Shown one piece after another: positions 24,438-34,054 of a stretch of DNA of 64,000 nucleotides. Location: contig OX457025.1 in assembly GCA_949752745.1 (NCBI GenBank), forward strand, positions 51,977,098 through 52,041,097. Reading direction: 5' to 3'. Origin of the DNA: Protula sp. h YS-2021 (Eukaryota; Annelida; Polychaeta; Sabellida; Serpulidae). How positions within the stretch are numbered: the stretch's first letter is position 1; every line of letters starts with the position of its first letter. The position numbers and the translations under genes were made by a program. Under the pieces are notes generated by a model. It saw nothing but the letters and a program-made list of their open reading frames with translations. It was not told where the DNA came from and searched no databases.

Positions 24438-24789
24438 ATGAATCGGAAAAGATCTGCAACAACGGATATGGATACTCTTGCTGATACAGTGAAAGACATG
24501 AATGTGAAACATCCTGATACTACCATCAAGAAATTAAAAGTGGAGATAGCACCAACACCACAGTCGTGGGATGGAATGCTTTCTCTAGGCAATGGAAAGT
24601 ATATCAAGATTATGAAACAAAGTAATGAAGGTGTGATAAACATTCGCAAATACCTCAGAGATGAGGGGACTGGAAAAAAACCGTCCAACGAAAAAGGGAA
24701 TTTTGCTGACAATACCTGAATGGAAAATGCTGAAGAAGCAGGTGAAAGAAGTGGATAAAAGGCTTCGCAGACAAGACGACAAGTCATAA
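24438..24789 (+). pseudogene. PC4-like protein gene 1, left arm (frameshifted)
   Basis: Homologue of the intact 118-residue E2 protein at 43,180. The PC4/Sub1-type core GKYIKIMKQ ... VNIRKYL is present. One extra A in the run near 24,676 shifts the frame just before the TKKGILLT-x-x-EW part, giving an early stop at 24,719. PC4 proteins bind single-stranded DNA, and a replication or transcription role is inferred. Confidence 0.8.
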
Positions 24790-24802
24790 CAAGGTAACAA
24801 TC

Positions 24803-25174
24803 ATGAATGCACTCATGCTGAACGGTGGTGTTTACCTTACTGTCAATGAGAGGAATGAAGTGATACTAGATTCTAAGACAAGTTATCATCGGTTTAAACC
24901 TGAAGTGTGGAAAGATTTTAAAACCATACCGCTTGAACCTGGGTTTGAACGCAGACTTGAAAATAAACTGGAAGTGACGGTGGCTGAATATGATTCTAAC
25001 ATACGTGTGACATTCTGTAGAAATCTTTTACAGGATTATCCAAAGGATTATAAGGGAGTTGTGCCAGATACACCATATACAGATTTGATCCTCTTTGATA
25101 TCAAGAACTGGCGCGCAGTCTTACGATTCCTAGAAGCGATACAACATCCACTGTTCGACATCATCCGAGTATAA
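24803..25174 (+). CDS. PC4-like protein 2, left arm
   Basis: Intact 123 residues starting 13 bases after the previous stop. Two half-similar beta-rich segments are visible. The second (about residues 55-118) ends in DLILFDIKNWRAVLRFLEAI, matching the 'hydrophobic strand - x3 - W - x2 - L - x3 - L' ending of PC4-type domains and of its three neighbours. Function is inferred (nucleic-acid binding). The similarity is weak and was judged by eye. Confidence 0.7.
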   Translation: MNALMLNGGVYLTVNERNEVILDSKTSYHRFKPEVWKDFKTIPLEPGFERRLENKLEVTVAEYDSNIRVTFCRNLLQDYPKDYKGVVPDTPYTDLILFDIKNWRAVLRFLEAIQHPLFDIIRV

Positions 25175-25177
25175 AAG

Positions 25178-25519
25178 ATGGAAGACTATGTGTTGGATTA
25201 TGAACCCATGACATATGGATTCTCATACATGAGAAACTTATGTGATGATATTGTGCTACGACATTTTGGACAGTATCTCGTCCTATCGCTTGATGACCAA
25301 TCCGTGTTGAAGGATCATCTAGACAAGTTGAGAATGCCCGGCTTTCTCCTAGCAGTCTCAAATGAATTAGAAGTGCGTGTGACTGAGAACGGTCTAGACG
25401 TGTTTGTACAATTTCGCCAATATGACGAGCTTACAGAAGACTGCGACATCATCACCCTCAGCACAGTGGAATGGAACGTGCTGTTACAAGCATTGGATTG
25501 GAAAGAACCTAACGCTTGA
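25178..25519 (+). CDS. PC4-like protein 3, left arm
   Basis: Intact 113-residue frame, ATG three bases after the stop of gene 2. Residues about 60-110 (NELEVRVTENGLDVFVQF ... DIITLSTVEWNVLLQALDW) follow the same strand-and-helix pattern as genes 1, 2 and 4. Its last third overlaps gene 4 in the +1 frame. The family assignment is inference. Confidence 0.7.
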   Translation: MEDYVLDYEPMTYGFSYMRNLCDDIVLRHFGQYLVLSLDDQSVLKDHLDKLRMPGFLLAVSNELEVRVTENGLDVFVQFRQYDELTEDCDIITLSTVEWNVLLQALDWKEPNA

Positions 25520-25796
25520 ATTCAAAGAGGGAGGAATACAACTCAAGCGGGGCATCAAATCCATTGAGCTGACACAACCTATGCGTGTGATGGACATTGA
25601 CTTAGAAGAAGGATATGAACTGAAACTGTCTGAACATGAAACTGTTAAAGTGATAAAGTTTGGTGATGTGTGTTATGTGAGCTTTCATAGCATTTACAAA
25701 CATGGATGTAATGTCTATGATACCTATATCAATTTAGATTCTAATGAATGGTATTCATTGATGAATGTATTGAAAAATGAATGTGTTTGTAAATAA
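25422..25796 (+). CDS. PC4-like protein 4, left arm (overlapping +1 frame)
   Basis: The frame is open from before 25,404. The first ATG is at 25,422 inside gene 3, and the next useful one is at 25,581. The conserved part reads LEFKEGGIQLKRG, then YELKLSEHE, VCYVSFHSIYK and YINLDSNEWYSLMNVLK, again the PC4-like ending. Conservation with E2 begins before 25,581. Translation therefore starts at the overlapping ATG or by +1 frameshift from gene 3. The stop is followed by AATAAA-containing sequence. Confidence 0.65.
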   Translation: MTSLQKTATSSPSAQWNGTCCYKHWIGKNLTLEFKEGGIQLKRGIKSIELTQPMRVMDIDLEEGYELKLSEHETVKVIKFGDVCYVSFHSIYKHGCNVYDTYINLDSNEWYSLMNVLKNECVCK

Positions 25797-26110
25797 AAAG
25801 TTTGTAAATAGTGTAAATAGACTTTGTAGTTAAGAGTGTGTAGTTAAGAGTTTGTAAATAGACTTTGTAAACTTTGTAAATAGTGTAAATAAAAGTTTGT
25901 AAATAGTGTAAATAGACTTTGTAGTTAAGAGTTTGTAAATAGTGTTTGTAAACTTTGTAAATAGTGTTTGTAGTTAAGAATTTGTAAATAAACGTATGTA
26001 CAACACAATAAACAAGACTGTTTGAAAACTTGGTTTGTTTTATTTAACAACAACAACAACTTAACTAATATAACAACAACTTAACTACAACTTAACTAAT
26101 ATAACAACAA
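25797..26110 (+). repeat. AT-rich 3' region between convergent genes
   Basis: Irregular repeats of TTTGTAAATAGTGTAAATAG and GTAGTTAAGAG, several AATAAA signals (for example 25,986 and 26,006), then AACAACAACTTAACTA repeats. It separates the rightward PC4-like cluster from the leftward protease gene and presumably holds both poly(A) sites. Confidence 0.6.
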
Positions 26111-26115
26111 CAACA

Positions 26116-26553
26116 TTAATAAAACAATGGTTTATAATGTCTATATACAAAATCCTTTACAATAAAATCACCATCCTTTCTTTTTAATATATTCACAATA
26201 TCAAACATACTCTGACCTCGAGCTCTATGTAATATATAATATACATAATAAAAACCACATGACGATGATATTGGCGTTTGTAATGAGATAGAATTATACA
26301 TATAGTCATTTCTTAAAAACATGTCTAAACGATCATCGAGAGGGAACAGTCCATAAGAGTCAAAATATTCTGCAGGGTCTTTATCATAATACACTGCCAC
26401 CCAATGTTCTCCTGGTTCATCTTGATCGTCTGTGTTGATGACATAGGCGCCGCGTTGTAAAGATGGTAACTGGTCCATGGCAAACACGCCTTGAAACAAG
26501 TCTTTGGTCATGACATCATGACTCAATATGGCATCAATCTGCTTCGTTTTCAT
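26116..26553 (-). CDS. Adenain-like cysteine protease, left arm
   Basis: Intact 145 residues. The ATG at 26,553 overlaps the stop of the upstream capsid stub (ATGA). Catalytic residues in family order are His50 (GEHWVAVYY), Asp65 (EYFDSYG) and Cys99 (SSCGFYY), with Gln92 before the Cys. Adenain/Ulp1-type proteases process capsid precursors during virion maturation. It is about 60 residues shorter than adenovirus protease, which is usual for Polintons. The protein is identical in the right arm. Confidence 0.92.
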   Translation of the reverse strand: MKTKQIDAILSHDVMTKDLFQGVFAMDQLPSLQRGAYVINTDDQDEPGEHWVAVYYDKDPAEYFDSYGLFPLDDRLDMFLRNDYMYNSISLQTPISSSCGFYYVYYILHRARGQSMFDIVNILKRKDGDFIVKDFVYRHYKPLFY

Positions 26554-26789
26554 GACTGGTAGTCGAATTGAATGCGACATACAATATGAAGTTTGCTGTT
26601 CTTTAAATCTAGATATTCTTCTGTACTCGCAGGAATGTAGAATTCTATTGGAGCGCCTTCTCTAATACTTGTAAGTGGTTGATAGTCAACATTATAACTT
26701 TTCTCTACAGCAGTTTGCGTCGGTGGTACGTGAAACCATTCCAATGGAGAAAGACTACATTCACACGAATGATTATGAATGAGAGACAT
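26550..26789 (-). pseudogene. Major capsid protein stub, left arm (internal deletion)
   Basis: The 79-residue frame matches the first 73 residues of the E2 major capsid protein (SLIHNHSCECSLSPLEW ... KLHIVCRI) and then jumps to its last residues (QFDYQS). Compared with E2, 1,133 bp are missing between two AATGC copies. The jelly-roll folds are gone, so no capsid can be built. The start lies about a dozen bases from the palindrome axis. Confidence 0.9.
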
Positions 26790-26822
26790 TTTTTTTTCTT
26801 TAAAGAAAAAAAATGTCTCTCA
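26781..26822. repeat. Palindrome axis of element P
   Basis: Left and right arms meet at TTT|AAA (26,799-26,804) with no spacer. The only asymmetry nearby is nine T versus eight A in the flanking homopolymer. The axis falls 11-12 bases upstream of both capsid-stub ATGs, which face away from each other. Confidence 0.9.
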
Positions 26823-27052
26823 TTCATAATCATTCGTGTGAATGTAGTCTTTCTCCATTGGAATGGTTTCACGTACCACCGACGCAAACTGCTGTAGAGA
26901 AAAGTTATAATGTTGACTATCAACCACTTACAAGTATTAGAGAAGGCGCTCCAATAGAATTCTACATTCCTGCGAGTACAGAAGAATATCTAGATTTAAA
27001 GAACAGCAAACTTCATATTGTATGTCGCATTCAATTCGACTACCAGTCATGA
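26813..27052 (+). pseudogene. Major capsid protein stub, right arm
   Basis: Identical 79-residue product to the left-arm stub, with the same deletion joint at AATGC (GCATT on this strand). The deletion therefore happened before or with palindrome formation. Its stop overlaps the protease ATG. Confidence 0.9.
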
Positions 27053-27486
27053 AAACGAAGCAGATTGATGCCATATTGAGTCATGATGTCATGACCAAAG
27101 ACTTGTTTCAAGGCGTGTTTGCCATGGACCAGTTACCATCTTTACAACGCGGCGCCTATGTCATCAACACAGACGATCAAGATGAACCAGGAGAACATTG
27201 GGTGGCAGTGTATTATGATAAAGACCCTGCAGAATATTTTGACTCTTATGGACTGTTCCCTCTCGATGATCGTTTAGACATGTTTTTAAGAAATGACTAT
27301 ATGTATAATTCTATCTCATTACAAACGCCAATATCATCGTCATGTGGTTTTTATTATGTATATTATATATTACATAGAGCTCGAGGTCAGAGTATGTTTG
27401 ATATTGTGAATATATTAAAAAGAAAGGATGGTGATTTTATTGTAAAGGATTTTGTATATAGACATTATAAACCATTGTTTTATTAA
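27049..27486 (+). CDS. Adenain-like cysteine protease, right arm
   Basis: Same 145-residue protein as the left arm, with His50, Asp65 and Cys99 in place. Intact in both arms although every other virion gene is absent or broken. This is compatible with very recent formation rather than selection. Confidence 0.92.
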   Translation: MKTKQIDAILSHDVMTKDLFQGVFAMDQLPSLQRGAYVINTDDQDEPGEHWVAVYYDKDPAEYFDSYGLFPLDDRLDMFLRNDYMYNSISLQTPISSSCGFYYVYYILHRARGQSMFDIVNILKRKDGDFIVKDFVYRHYKPLFY

Positions 27487-27489
27487 TGT

Positions 27490-27800
27490 TGTTGTTGTTA
27501 TATTAGTTAAGTTGTAGTTAAGTTGTTGTTATATTAGTTAAGTTGTTGTTGTTGTTAAATAAAACAAACCAAGTTTTCAAACAGTCTTGTTTATTGTGTT
27601 GTACATACGTTTATTTACAAATTCTTAACTACAAACACTATTTACAAAGTTTACAAACACTATTTACAAACTCTTAACTACAAAGTCTATTTACACTATT
27701 TACAAACTTTTATTTACACTATTTACAAAGTTTACAAAGTCTATTTACAAACTCTTAACTACACACTCTTAACTACAAAGTCTATTTACACTATTTACAA
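27490..27800 (-). repeat. AT-rich 3' region, right arm
   Basis: Mirror of 25,797-26,110, with GTTGTTGTTATATTAGTTAA and TTTACACTATTTACAAA repeats and poly(A) signals on both strands. Confidence 0.55.
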
Positions 27801-27805
27801 ACTTT

Positions 27806-28180
27806 TTATTTACAAACACATTCATTTTTCAATACATTCATCAATGAATACCATTCATTAGAATCTAAATTGATATAGGTATCATAGACATTACATCCAT
27901 GTTTGTAAATGCTATGAAAGCTCACATAACACACATCACCAAACTTTATCACTTTAACAGTTTCATGTTCAGACAGTTTCAGTTCATATCCTTCTTCTAA
28001 GTCAATGTCCATCACACGCATAGGTTGTGTCAGCTCAATGGATTTGATGCCCCGCTTGAGTTGTATTCCTCCCTCTTTGAATTCAAGCGTTAGGTTCTTT
28101 CCAATCCAATGCTTGTAACAGCGCGTTCCATTCCACTGTGCTGAGGGTGATGATGTCGCAGTCTTCTGTAAGCTCGTCAT
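27806..28180 (-). CDS. PC4-like protein 4, right arm
   Basis: Mirror copy of 25,422-25,796, with the same overlap with gene 3 in the +1 frame and the same first ATG inside gene 3. It ends VFSLM-type helix then ECVCK. Function is inferred as for the left copy. Confidence 0.65.
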   Translation of the reverse strand: MTSLQKTATSSPSAQWNGTRCYKHWIGKNLTLEFKEGGIQLKRGIKSIELTQPMRVMDIDLEEGYELKLSEHETVKVIKFGDVCYVSFHSIYKHGCNVYDTYINLDSNEWYSLMNVLKNECVCK

Positions 28181-28424
28181 ATTGGCGAAATTGTACAAAC
28201 ACGTCTAGACCGTTCTCAGTCACACGCACTTCTAATTCATTTGAGACTGCTAGGAGAATGCCGGGCATTCTCAACTTGTCTAGATGATCCTTCAACACGG
28301 ATTGGTCATCAAGCGATAGGACGAGATACTGTCCAAAATGTCGTAGCACGATATCATCACATAAGTTTCTCATGTATGAGAATCCATATGTCATGGGTTC
28401 ATAATCCAACACATAGTCTTCCAT
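28083..28424 (-). CDS. PC4-like protein 3, right arm
   Basis: Intact 113 residues. It differs from the left copy at two positions (Phe to Ile in PGFLLAV, Val to Ala in EWNVLL). Same position and spacing in the cluster. Confidence 0.7.
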   Translation of the reverse strand: MEDYVLDYEPMTYGFSYMRNLCDDIVLRHFGQYLVLSLDDQSVLKDHLDKLRMPGILLAVSNELEVRVTENGLDVFVQFRQYDELTEDCDIITLSTVEWNALLQALDWKEPNA

Positions 28425-28427
28425 CTT

Positions 28428-28799
28428 TTATACTCGGATGATGTCGAACAGTGGATGTTGTATCGCTTCTAGGAATCGTAAGACTGCGCGCCAGTTCTTG
28501 ATATCAAAGAGGATCAAATCTGTATATGGTGTATCTGGCACAACTCCCTTATAATCCTTTGGATAATCCTGTAAAAGATTTCTACAGAATGTCACACGTA
28601 TGTTAGAATCATATTCAGCCACCGTCACTTCCAGTTTATTTTCAAGTCTGCGTTCAAACCCAGGTTCAAGCGGTATGGTTTTAAAATCTTTCCACACTTC
28701 AGGTTTAAACCGATGATAACTTGTCTTAGAATCTAGTATCACTTCATTCCTCTCATTGACAGTAAGGTAAACACCACCGTTCAGCATGAGTGCATTCAT
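28428..28799 (-). CDS. PC4-like protein 2, right arm
   Basis: Intact 123 residues, the same protein as the left-arm copy. Located 13 bases after gene 1. Confidence 0.7.
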   Translation of the reverse strand: MNALMLNGGVYLTVNERNEVILDSKTSYHRFKPEVWKDFKTIPLEPGFERRLENKLEVTVAEYDSNIRVTFCRNLLQDYPKDYKGVVPDTPYTDLILFDIKNWRAVLRFLEAIQHPLFDIIRV

Positions 28800-28812
28800 G
28801 ATTGTTACCTTG

Positions 28813-29163
28813 TTATGACTTGTCGTCTTGTCTGCGAAGCCTTTTATCCACTTCTTTCACCTGCTTCTTCAGCATTTTCCCTTCAGGTATTGTCAGCAAA
28901 ATTCCCTTTTTCGTTGGACGGTTTTTTCCAGTCCCCTCATCTCTGAGGTATTTGCGAATGTTTATCACACCTTCATTACTTTGTTTCATAATCTTGATAT
29001 ACTTTCCATTGCCTAGAGAAAGCATTCCATCCCACGACTGTGGTGTTGGTGCTATCTCCACTTTTAATTTCTTGATGGTAGTATCAGGATGTTTCACATT
29101 CATGTCTTTCACTGTATCAGCAAGAGTATCCATATCCGTTGTTGCAGATCTTTTCCGATTCAT
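28813..29163 (-). CDS. PC4-like protein 1, right arm
   Basis: Intact 116-residue frame with a charged N-terminal tail (about 45 residues) and a PC4/Sub1-type domain: GKYIKIMKQ, VINIRKYLRDEG, TKKGILLT, then the final helix. The conserved Trp of the final helix is Gly here (PEGKMLKKQ instead of PEWKMLKKQ in E2 and the left arm), which may weaken folding. PC4 domains bind single-stranded or melted DNA. A role beside the polymerase is inferred from gene order. Confidence 0.8.
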   Translation of the reverse strand: MNRKRSATTDMDTLADTVKDMNVKHPDTTIKKLKVEIAPTPQSWDGMLSLGNGKYIKIMKQSNEGVINIRKYLRDEGTGKNRPTKKGILLTIPEGKMLKKQVKEVDKRLRRQDDKS

Positions 29164-29218
29164 GTTGACGCTTCAGTGTTCACACCTCAACTGACTCTCA
29201 AGTTGAAGTGTCTCCCCC

Positions 29219-32200
29219 TTATATACTGTAATGCCCATGCGCCAAAGTGGAATAGCCATCACTCATCACATATCGCTTGTCATCAAAGGGAGAGAGAGCC
29301 ACTTTCCTCAACTTCTCCGAGAAAATCTGGTGGTCATGACTTCGAATGATATGCCCTGTGGTTATCGTTTGCGTTTGGTTGAACAAACTGTCTCTATACT
29401 GCTGATGTTTCATCCGTCTTTGACACGCGCGAGTAATGCCTTTAGCCGTACGTTTTTCTTTCCCACCATATATCATACTATACATTTTCGGTCGAAGTCC
29501 AACAAACTCTTCAATGGGAATGCCTGCCGTCTCATCTTTCATTTTCCCAAGCACTTTCTTGTTCACGTTGGAATGCAGGAAATGATCTGGGGGATAGTCA
29601 CTTGTGTCGAACAAGTCGGCATCTTCCTGCATGTCTTTGTAGATATCTTCCGTTTCTATGTCATAACATAGACTGTCGGTGTCGCTGAACAAGAGTTTGG
29701 CGTTGGGATACTTGGTCATGATGTAGTTGTAATGAAAGTGGAACATGAGCACCTTGCTGAGGTCGAGAATGGTGAACCCAACTTGAATGGGTTTATCCAG
29801 AAGCAGATCCACTTTGCGCAAATGTACCGCGGTCAAATCTTCGTTGAAAATTCTAAATTTGTGGAAGGAAGGTTTGGCCACAAGTTTCTTGAACCGCTTT
29901 TCTTTGTGAACAAGTTCCACATTCATGCGCTTTCTCACATTTTCCATGGTTTTGCCAAACACAGAGTTGTTCATCAGTTTGAAAAAGTCTTTCTCAAACG
30001 GGTTCTTGGCCAACTTTCTCTTTTCCGTGTTCAAGGAGATGTATTTTGCCAACCATTTGCTCTGTGCAAACATGATGGCACGATGCACCTTCGTGACTTT
30101 CAATCCAAGTGAGACATATTGCTGTAAATTTCTATAATGAAGCACATATTTCATCTTGTCACACAGGTTGGGAATGAGCTTTTCACTAGGTTTGCCTTTC
30201 ATGTTTAGATCTTTCCGTAGCTTCTGACTATGTTTTGACAATTCTCCCACTTTCACACATTTCCGTTCTGGAGCCACTGGATAGTGATTATGATGATCAT
30301 GGATTGAATATGGGTATTCCAAATCCACTTCTAAAATGTATCCAATCTCATCATCTTCATCCAAATCCATAAAGTCAATGGATTCTGGCTCGCTCACCCA
30401 CACAAATCCACTTTCCGGCATGCTTTGCGACATGGCCCAGCCATACAAGTTGTTTGCATCCAGGTACGTCAAGTAGTTGGTTGGTTTCTTGGGATCGTAA
30501 TCTGCTACGTAGGGGTTATTTGCTTTCGCATACTTGTGTGTGATGACAGATATTCCTCCACGTAGACCTTGTTCAACCATTTGGTACATGTCAATGTCGT
30601 TGATCAATTCCAATTTCACCTTTGTCGCTTTCAACATGGCATCCCACGACAGTCCTGGCGCTGTATAGTAGTGAGCAGGATTCAATTCATACGTGTTGAG
30701 ACATACGTGACGGAAGTTTTCAAACACGTCAGCCAGCAGCAACACATCTGATTTCAGGTACAAGTCATGGTATTCGCCAAATGTAGTACAGTGGAATGTC
30801 TCCCACACCTTCTGCGCATGCGCATAATCCTCATCACTAATGTCTTCTTCACTGAGCAGACTGTAAAACTTGTCTTTGGACGGCAGTTGTGTTTCAGCAA
30901 ACTTGGATGGCTCATCCACGTAATCATAAGGGTACACTCCCTTTCTCAACAGTAAATCTTGTTGGTCACTATCGTGAATGTGTGACGTCATGTGATAAAA
31001 GTTGTCTTTCCCTTCTGCTGCCAGGTTGGAGACCAACTTCTGCAGAGAAGTACTCATGAACTGATAACTGTCCGTAAATTTCAGATTGCTCATGGTGAAT
31101 GCAATATATTTCTCAACGGTGTTGGGAATGACTGTAATCCTTTCGTTTTTGAACTTTCCAATTTCTTCCATGATCAAATGACTGTCATAGCCTCGTAAAT
31201 TGTGGAAAAACACAGGAATGATGAAAGAATCTTTATCTCCCTGCTGATCTTTTCTAAGTCGAAATTGTAAATTGCATTGACTATGTGCAGCTCCACGGTA
31301 TTTGCCATTGATATGGTCATGATCTCTCACATGATCTGCTCCTAGAGGCTCATGACAAATGTAGCAATCTGTGGCGTTCTTATAATGCTCTTCATCTTCA
31401 TGAGTCATGACCATTTTCTTTGGCTGTAGCAAGCCATGCACAATACGATCACGCTCATTCACCATATGGTCTAAAAAGACTTTCACAGAATTATCTCCTC
31501 GATATACGACTGGAGCACGTGTATCATACTGGCTGACAACCACATAGGCGAAGCTGTTTGGACGATGATGTTGATACTTGTCTCCTTCATGCTTTTTCGT
31601 GAAACATTCAAAGTCTGCATAAATGACAAACGGCGCTCGCTGTTGTTTGGCTACATTCTTGAACTTGATGAAGGGTTCCTTGGGGAATGATAAACGTTGT
31701 GCGCCATGCTTGCCACACACTTCACGATGCTTGTCTAACAGATCTTGTCGCCTAAACCCGTGAAGACAGTTGAAACAATAAAAAGCAGCTCCATCATGTT
31801 TTGATCGATAAGCCATCAGTCTGCTGAAATTCTTGATGAGGCAGTAATGTCTTGTCTTGTCATTGCTAATCAAAAGTAAGTTGATTTCTCTCGCACTGGT
31901 GTTTCGGCTGAGTTGTATGGGAACAACGACATCATGTTCATATCCAAACACGTTAATGGACACATCATTCTCCTTTTCAAACTTTGGAATGTCTGTAATC
32001 GGTGTTGGAAATGTCATGCCTTCCACCTTCAATTCGTTCTCAAATGCTTTGTATTGATGTACACGCTCTGGGTTTACATTTGTTGAAGGGTGAAGGTGAG
32101 CCAATACAGACCATAAGAAGCACTTGTTGTCTTTATTCTAAATGTTTAACACACTTAATGTATTCTTTACTTTCTTCGGTAGTGGGATAAAACTGCTCGC

Positions 32201-32896
32201 TTCCAGTGGCGCTGACGTAGCTGTATGTACTTCAATGAATAATATGTTTTCCAACACCCAGCCAGAACCTTGTCGCTCATGTTCATCAAACCTGGTAAAC
32301 AATTCTTTATAGGCTTCTGGTAAGTCCTTCTCAATATCCGTTGGATTGTATGCTGCATATGTTGGACTACTGATGAAGGCATTATCCACGTGTTCTACCA
32401 TCACGCCTTCAACATTTGGTGTCATTTTCTTGAAGCGTGCATGTACGACAATGTACCATTTCATGCCATGATTTAACGTCTCTAGCAAATGTCTCTTGAT
32501 TCGGTTCTCTTGTTGTCGCATTTCAAGTAGCAAATCCGATCCATCTTCAGGCTCAAACCGTCTTTCCTGTGCGTTTCCACCAAGACTCACTCTTCTGCCT
32601 CTACCTACTTGTCCTGTCTCTTTCTTTCTTTGTTCTTCATGAGACACATTTTCCATCTCAACACATGCATGTGTCTCAAATGCATCCAAAGATGAAAATA
32701 TCTTGGCGCATTTACAGCAGAGGACTGGATCAGGTCTTTCAACACCGTCTTGTAAGGTCTTTCGTCTCTTGGCTTCAATCTGCTCAACAAGCTCTTCACG
32801 AGCACGTTTCAACCTAGCTGGTTTGCATGTATGTGTCACGAACACTTCCAGAGATGGAAATGTCACATCACAATCATGACAGTAGACTGTTGCCAT
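29219..32896 (-). pseudogene. polB: Protein-primed DNA polymerase B, right arm (one TAG)
   Basis: Best polymerase copy in the window: one frame of 1,225 codons interrupted only by TAG at codon 253 (32,138-32,140), where E2 has a Lys codon. Approximate positions: zinc fingers 4-21 and 60-78, exonuclease Asp428/Glu430, endonuclease-VII-like motif 511-543, exo II 565-574, motif A 811-821, motif B 964-982, motif C 1,071-1,075. All catalytic residues are present. The downstream 961-codon frame lacks an obvious ATG start near the break. Unless the stop is read through, the N-terminal part is lost. Confidence 0.95.
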
Positions 32897-32949
32897 CGTT
32901 GTTGCTGTTGCTGTTGCTAGAACTGAAATGAAGTAAAATATACGTTTCA

Positions 32950-32966
32950 CTCTTCCTTTTATACCA
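32950..32966 (-). promoter_or_regulatory. TATA box of right-arm polymerase gene
   Basis: TATAAAAG on the minus strand (plus-strand CTTTTATA at about 32,956-32,963), mirrored from 20,637. Confidence 0.55.
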
Positions 32967-33249
32967 CTTCAATGGTGTGTTAACTCAGCAGAATGTATCA
33001 CTAGTTGACTAGTTGACATGTTTCACTCATGCTTTTATTCTACTTCCATGTAATCAAAATATGGTGTGTAACTTTGTTCAAAAATGCTGACTCAGCAGAA
33101 TTTTACTTGTGTATATGAATATCTCACTTACAATTGTACTGCTGCACTGCTACACAGCAGAGACATCTAGCGGTGAAGTTAAATGGTCTGCCAAATGGTA
33201 TTCATCCGCGAAGAAGCACTGTAATGGTGAAATTTTCAGTCAACTATAA

Positions 33250-33540
33250 CGAAAGTTATAACGAAAGTTATCACAATTTTAAGTTAAAATGGCGGTAAAA
33301 ATGCACACAGCCAACTGCACAAATAGCCTATGACTACTTAATGTTAAAACTAGATATAAAACTGACTCAAACAGTGAAAGTTTCATGCAAATCTGTCAAT
33401 CATAACGAAAGTTATCCCACTTTTTACAAAATTAAAATGACGGTAAATATGCACACAGCTAGCTGCACAACCAGTCCATGACTATGTGAAAACTAGATAT
33501 AAAACTGAATTAAACAGTGAAATTTTCATGCAAATCGGTC
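33250..33540 (-). repeat. About 143-bp tandem duplication, right arm
   Basis: Mirror of 20,061-20,345, including the AAAACTAGATATAAAACTGA blocks. Confidence 0.6.
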
Positions 33541-33834
33541 AAGTATAACACTGCATACTGCAACTCCAAGCAGTTAGACACTGCTGCCTCAGAAAAACAA
33601 AAAGCCTAACACCGCTGTCTACATTGTTTGATGACGAAATCTGATTACGCAGTCTGATTACACTGATGACGAAATGCTGCTGATGACGATTGTAGGTTGT
33701 ATGACGCCATTTTCTTTTCTAAGTAAACACTGCATTTCAAACAAAAAAAAAGTAGAATAATGGAGTACAAAGAGCAACATAAGCAAAACATTTTATCATG
33801 GTGTTGGTATGTATGCATGAGAGTGTGGGGGAAA

Positions 33835-34050
33835 AAAAAAAAGTTGCCGTCAGAAGGTTGAAATACCTATGCGGCTTATGAAATGCTCAGTCGTGGTGTG
33901 TGTGTGTGTGTGTGTGTGTGTGGAGAGTGTGGGGAAAAAAGTTGCCATCAGAAGGTTAAAATACCTATGCGACTTACGAAATGAAACGCTCAGTCGTGGT
34001 ATTTGTGTGTGTGTGTGTGTGTGTGGGAAATGAAAAAAAAAAAAAAAAAA
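33835..34050 (-). repeat. (TG)n tracts and poly-A, right arm
   Basis: Mirror of 19,535-19,770, with different tract lengths from the left arm as expected of simple repeats. Confidence 0.7.
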
Positions 34051-34054
34051 AAAA

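Larger units (their letters stand above)
18523..26801 (+). repeat. Left arm of 8.3-kb palindrome
   Basis: Matches the reverse complement of 26,802-35,040 from the terminal AGTAGATAAG to the axis TTT|AAA. It carries two private frameshifts, in the polymerase gene (about 22,566) and in the first PC4-like gene (about 24,676). It is about 40 bp longer than the other arm, partly from simple-repeat length. Confidence 0.9.

Noticed and set aside
25170..25177. TATAAAAG immediately before PC4-like gene 3 as a promoter
   Set aside because: It abuts the ATG directly, is formed by the stop codon context of gene 2, and is not kept in E2.
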